A stretch of 6,816 nucleotides of DNA, taken from the NCBI GenBank assembly GCA_964545665.1, contig CAZJGF010000086.1:1-6816 (forward strand). Reading direction: 5' to 3'. Source of the stretch: CAZJGF01 sp964545665 (GTDB lineage Bacteria > Chloroflexota > Dehalococcoidia > GIF9 > AB-539-J10). Made by a program: the position numbers and the translations under genes. A model generated the notes under the pieces. That model saw only the letters and a program-made list of their open reading frames with translations. It searched no databases and had not been told where the DNA came from. This document shows, in pieces, positions 5,265 to 6,816 of this stretch (position 1 is its first letter; each line of letters opens with the position of its first letter).

Positions 5265-6578
5265 TTATGGGCTATATTCAGCTTGGCTGGGGATCGGCCT
5301 CAGCTTGCGCGGAGCGACTAGCCACATTAGCACTGCAGCTATCATTAGGGAAGCCAGAACAATAATCAAAGTTACTGTATAGCTACCAGCCTTATCGTGG
5401 AGGAATCCGGCAAGCCATGGACTGAGGGCACCACCTAGGGAAAAGCCCAGGATCATGGTTCCCTGGATAGCACCAAAGTACTTCCCGTGAAATAGGTCAG
5501 CCACCGCGGCGTAGAATACAGGCACCGCAGTGCCCAAACCCAGGCCCAAGCAGATGGCAGACACGAAGGTTATCCAAGGTTGGGATGTGTCCTTTATCAG
5601 GAATAGTAGGCACACAGCAGCGCTGCCAATCAGACAGCTTGGTATGTAGACCTTCTCCCGCCCAAGAGAGTCTGAGAAAGAGCTGCACAGATTCCCGACT
5701 ACGAAGGCCACACCGAATACACTGTAGATGGTGGCAGCTTGCATGGGCCCATAACCCACATCTCTGAAGAAGTAAACTTGATGCGTTATTGCTGCTTGCT
5801 CAGCAAAGCCCTGGTGAAGAAAGCTAATCAAGAAGAGCAACCAGAACTGATGGGTTTTCACTGCTCGTGAAAGTGTCCAGGAGGTATTGCTCCATTTCCT
5901 TTCCAAGCTAGTTGCTACTTGAGGCTCGTGCAGGCTTTGTGGCTTGGCTAATGCCCGAGGCATTCCATCAGGCAGAAGCCCTTTGTCCCGGGGGTGACGG
6001 CGTATAAGAATGGTACACAACGGTACAATAACCGCAGTGGAAAAGATACCTATGATGATATAGCTAGTCTGCCAGCCAAAGCTGGAAATCAGAAACTGAG
6101 CAATGGAAGCCGATACTAGGCTCATGCCGAAGCCAGCACCCAGGATACCAAAGACCAGGCCACGTTTCTTAACAAACCAGTTCGAGATTATGGTGGTAAG
6201 AGGAGTCCAACCTGTTATACTCAGGCCTATGGCTACCATGACGCCGTAGAGAAGATAGAACTGCCACTGAGCTGTGGCTAGGCTGCACAAGGCAATGCCC
6301 CCTCCCATAATGCAGGCCCCCAGCGTCAGAACCAATCTTGGCTCGAATCTGTCCACGAGGCTGCCAACCAGTGGTGCCATCAAGCCATAAACTAGGACAG
6401 CGATAGAGAACATCAGCGCAGTGTTGCCTCTTCCCCAACCGAATCCCTCTACGATAACGGGATAGAAGACCGAGAATGTGTTTCTGATGGCGTAGCCTAG
6501 CACTATGATGACAAACGCAGCGGCTAAAACCACCCAGCCGTAAAAAATACTATGCCTTTTCCCCAAGCCGATTTCCAC
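5265..6578 (-). CDS. MFS transporter, monocarboxylate/oxalate-formate (OFA/MCT-like) type
   Basis: A 437-residue inner-membrane carrier with about 12 predicted membrane segments: hydrophobic stretches near 13-31, 54-74, 83-100, 107-129, 141-164, 171-192, 245-262, 280-299, 311-328, 335-357, 370-392 and 403-422. The MFS loop 2-3 motif is GSLVDRFEPR (72-81), and its repeat in the second half is SDSLGREK (302-309). The central cytoplasmic loop (about 193-244) starts with HPRDKGLLPDG, common in this branch. ADLFHGKYFGAIQG (360-373) resembles the loop 10-11 motif of OFA/monocarboxylate carriers. The substrate is inferred, not shown: a small carboxylate, supported by the LarA-like gene next downstream. 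The start is uncertain. GTG at 6576-6578 is the first possible codon after an in-frame TGA two codons upstream but has no good RBS; TTG at codon 5 sits 9 nt after AGGTG and is an alternative. The stop is TAA. Confidence 0.88.
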   Translation of the reverse strand: MEIGLGKRHSIFYGWVVLAAAFVIIVLGYAIRNTFSVFYPVIVEGFGWGRGNTALMFSIAVLVYGLMAPLVGSLVDRFEPRLVLTLGACIMGGGIALCSLATAQWQFYLLYGVMVAIGLSITGWTPLTTIISNWFVKKRGLVFGILGAGFGMSLVSASIAQFLISSFGWQTSYIIIGIFSTAVIVPLCTILIRRHPRDKGLLPDGMPRALAKPQSLHEPQVATSLERKWSNTSWTLSRAVKTHQFWLLFLISFLHQGFAEQAAITHQVYFFRDVGYGPMQAATIYSVFGVAFVVGNLCSSFSDSLGREKVYIPSCLIGSAAVCLLFLIKDTSQPWITFVSAICLGLGLGTAVPVFYAAVADLFHGKYFGAIQGTMILGFSLGGALSPWLAGFLHDKAGSYTVTLIIVLASLMIAAVLMWLVAPRKLRPIPSQAEYSP

Positions 6579-6727
6579 CTTTCACGGTGAGTGGTTGATG
6601 TCTTGTAATAAGCATTGTAGGGTATATGGAAGCATTTCCCGGCGCTTTCGGACTGGTGATTCTTACCTGACTAGAGGTATTGTCCTATCAAAGATTTCTG
6701 ATGTGGAACGCCTCCGGCAGCATAGAC

Positions 6728-6756
6728 ATTCTATACTGCCACCGCCCCTTTTTCAA
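6728..6756 (-). promoter_or_regulatory. Promoter of the MFS transporter gene
   Basis: TTGAAA (6751-6756), a 17-bp spacer, and TAGAAT (6728-6733) on the minus strand. It predicts an untranslated leader of about 140 nt (roughly 6721-6579), in which I see no recognisable riboswitch or strong hairpin. Beyond it, at 6795-6801, lies an isolated AAGGAGG on the minus strand with no well-spaced start codon. Confidence 0.55.
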
Positions 6757-6816
6757 TATAGTGTACTGGTTCATATGATTAGTGACAGCTTACCTCCTTT
6801 CTTTTGTTTTGCCAAT

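Noticed and set aside
2724..6740. Shared 12-base string TTCTATACTGCC at about 2727 and 6729.
   Set aside because: One copy is inside the SIMPL coding region and the other upstream of the MFS gene; flanks do not match, so it is probably chance.
6688..6774. A 28-codon minus-strand reading frame (ATG at 6774) downstream of an AAGGAGG at 6795-6801, a possible leader peptide for the MFS gene.
   Set aside because: The Shine-Dalgarno lies about 20 nt from the ATG, too far. The best promoter (6728-6756) lies inside the frame, and the peptide resembles nothing I know.

Overview
The window is bacterial chromosome with compact gene spacing and a roughly balanced base composition. The genes mix housekeeping tRNAs, pyrE and a single-span signal peptidase I with a SIMPL-domain lipoprotein and a long-form LarA/DUF2088 protein. 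A PyrE ending in a CPLC/KPG tail, the SIMPL lipoprotein and the LarA homologue together fit an uncultured Chloroflexota (Dehalococcoidia-like) lineage. That placement is an inference from protein character only; there is no rRNA or marker phylogeny here.

Layout. (1) Positions 186-679, minus strand: a four-gene tRNA array, transcribed Phe-Leu-Gln-Asn. It is driven by what look like two tandem sigma70-type promoters at 688-764 that share an identical 9-base spacer element. (2) 862-1146, minus: a small degenerate GIY-YIG-fold protein with its own extended -10 promoter. (3) 2532-1381, minus: lepB then pyrE, 54 nt apart and probably co-transcribed. lepB has no visible Shine-Dalgarno site and a -10 element almost touching its ATG; pyrE starts with TTG behind a perfect GGAGG. 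(4) 2608-3381, plus, divergent from lepB: a SIMPL-domain probable lipoprotein closed by a strong intrinsic terminator. (5) 3525-3597, plus: a single tRNA-Lys(CTT) with its own promoter. (6) 6578-3716, minus: an MFS carrier followed by a LarA-like protein, each with a good promoter; together they suggest uptake and stereo-conversion of a 2-hydroxy acid.

I see no mobile element, CRISPR array, phage gene or obviously novel multi-gene system. The points most worth a second look are the cysteine at the catalytic serine position of signal peptidase I, the duplicated tRNA-array promoter, the divergent LarA/transporter pair and the degenerate GIY-YIG protein.
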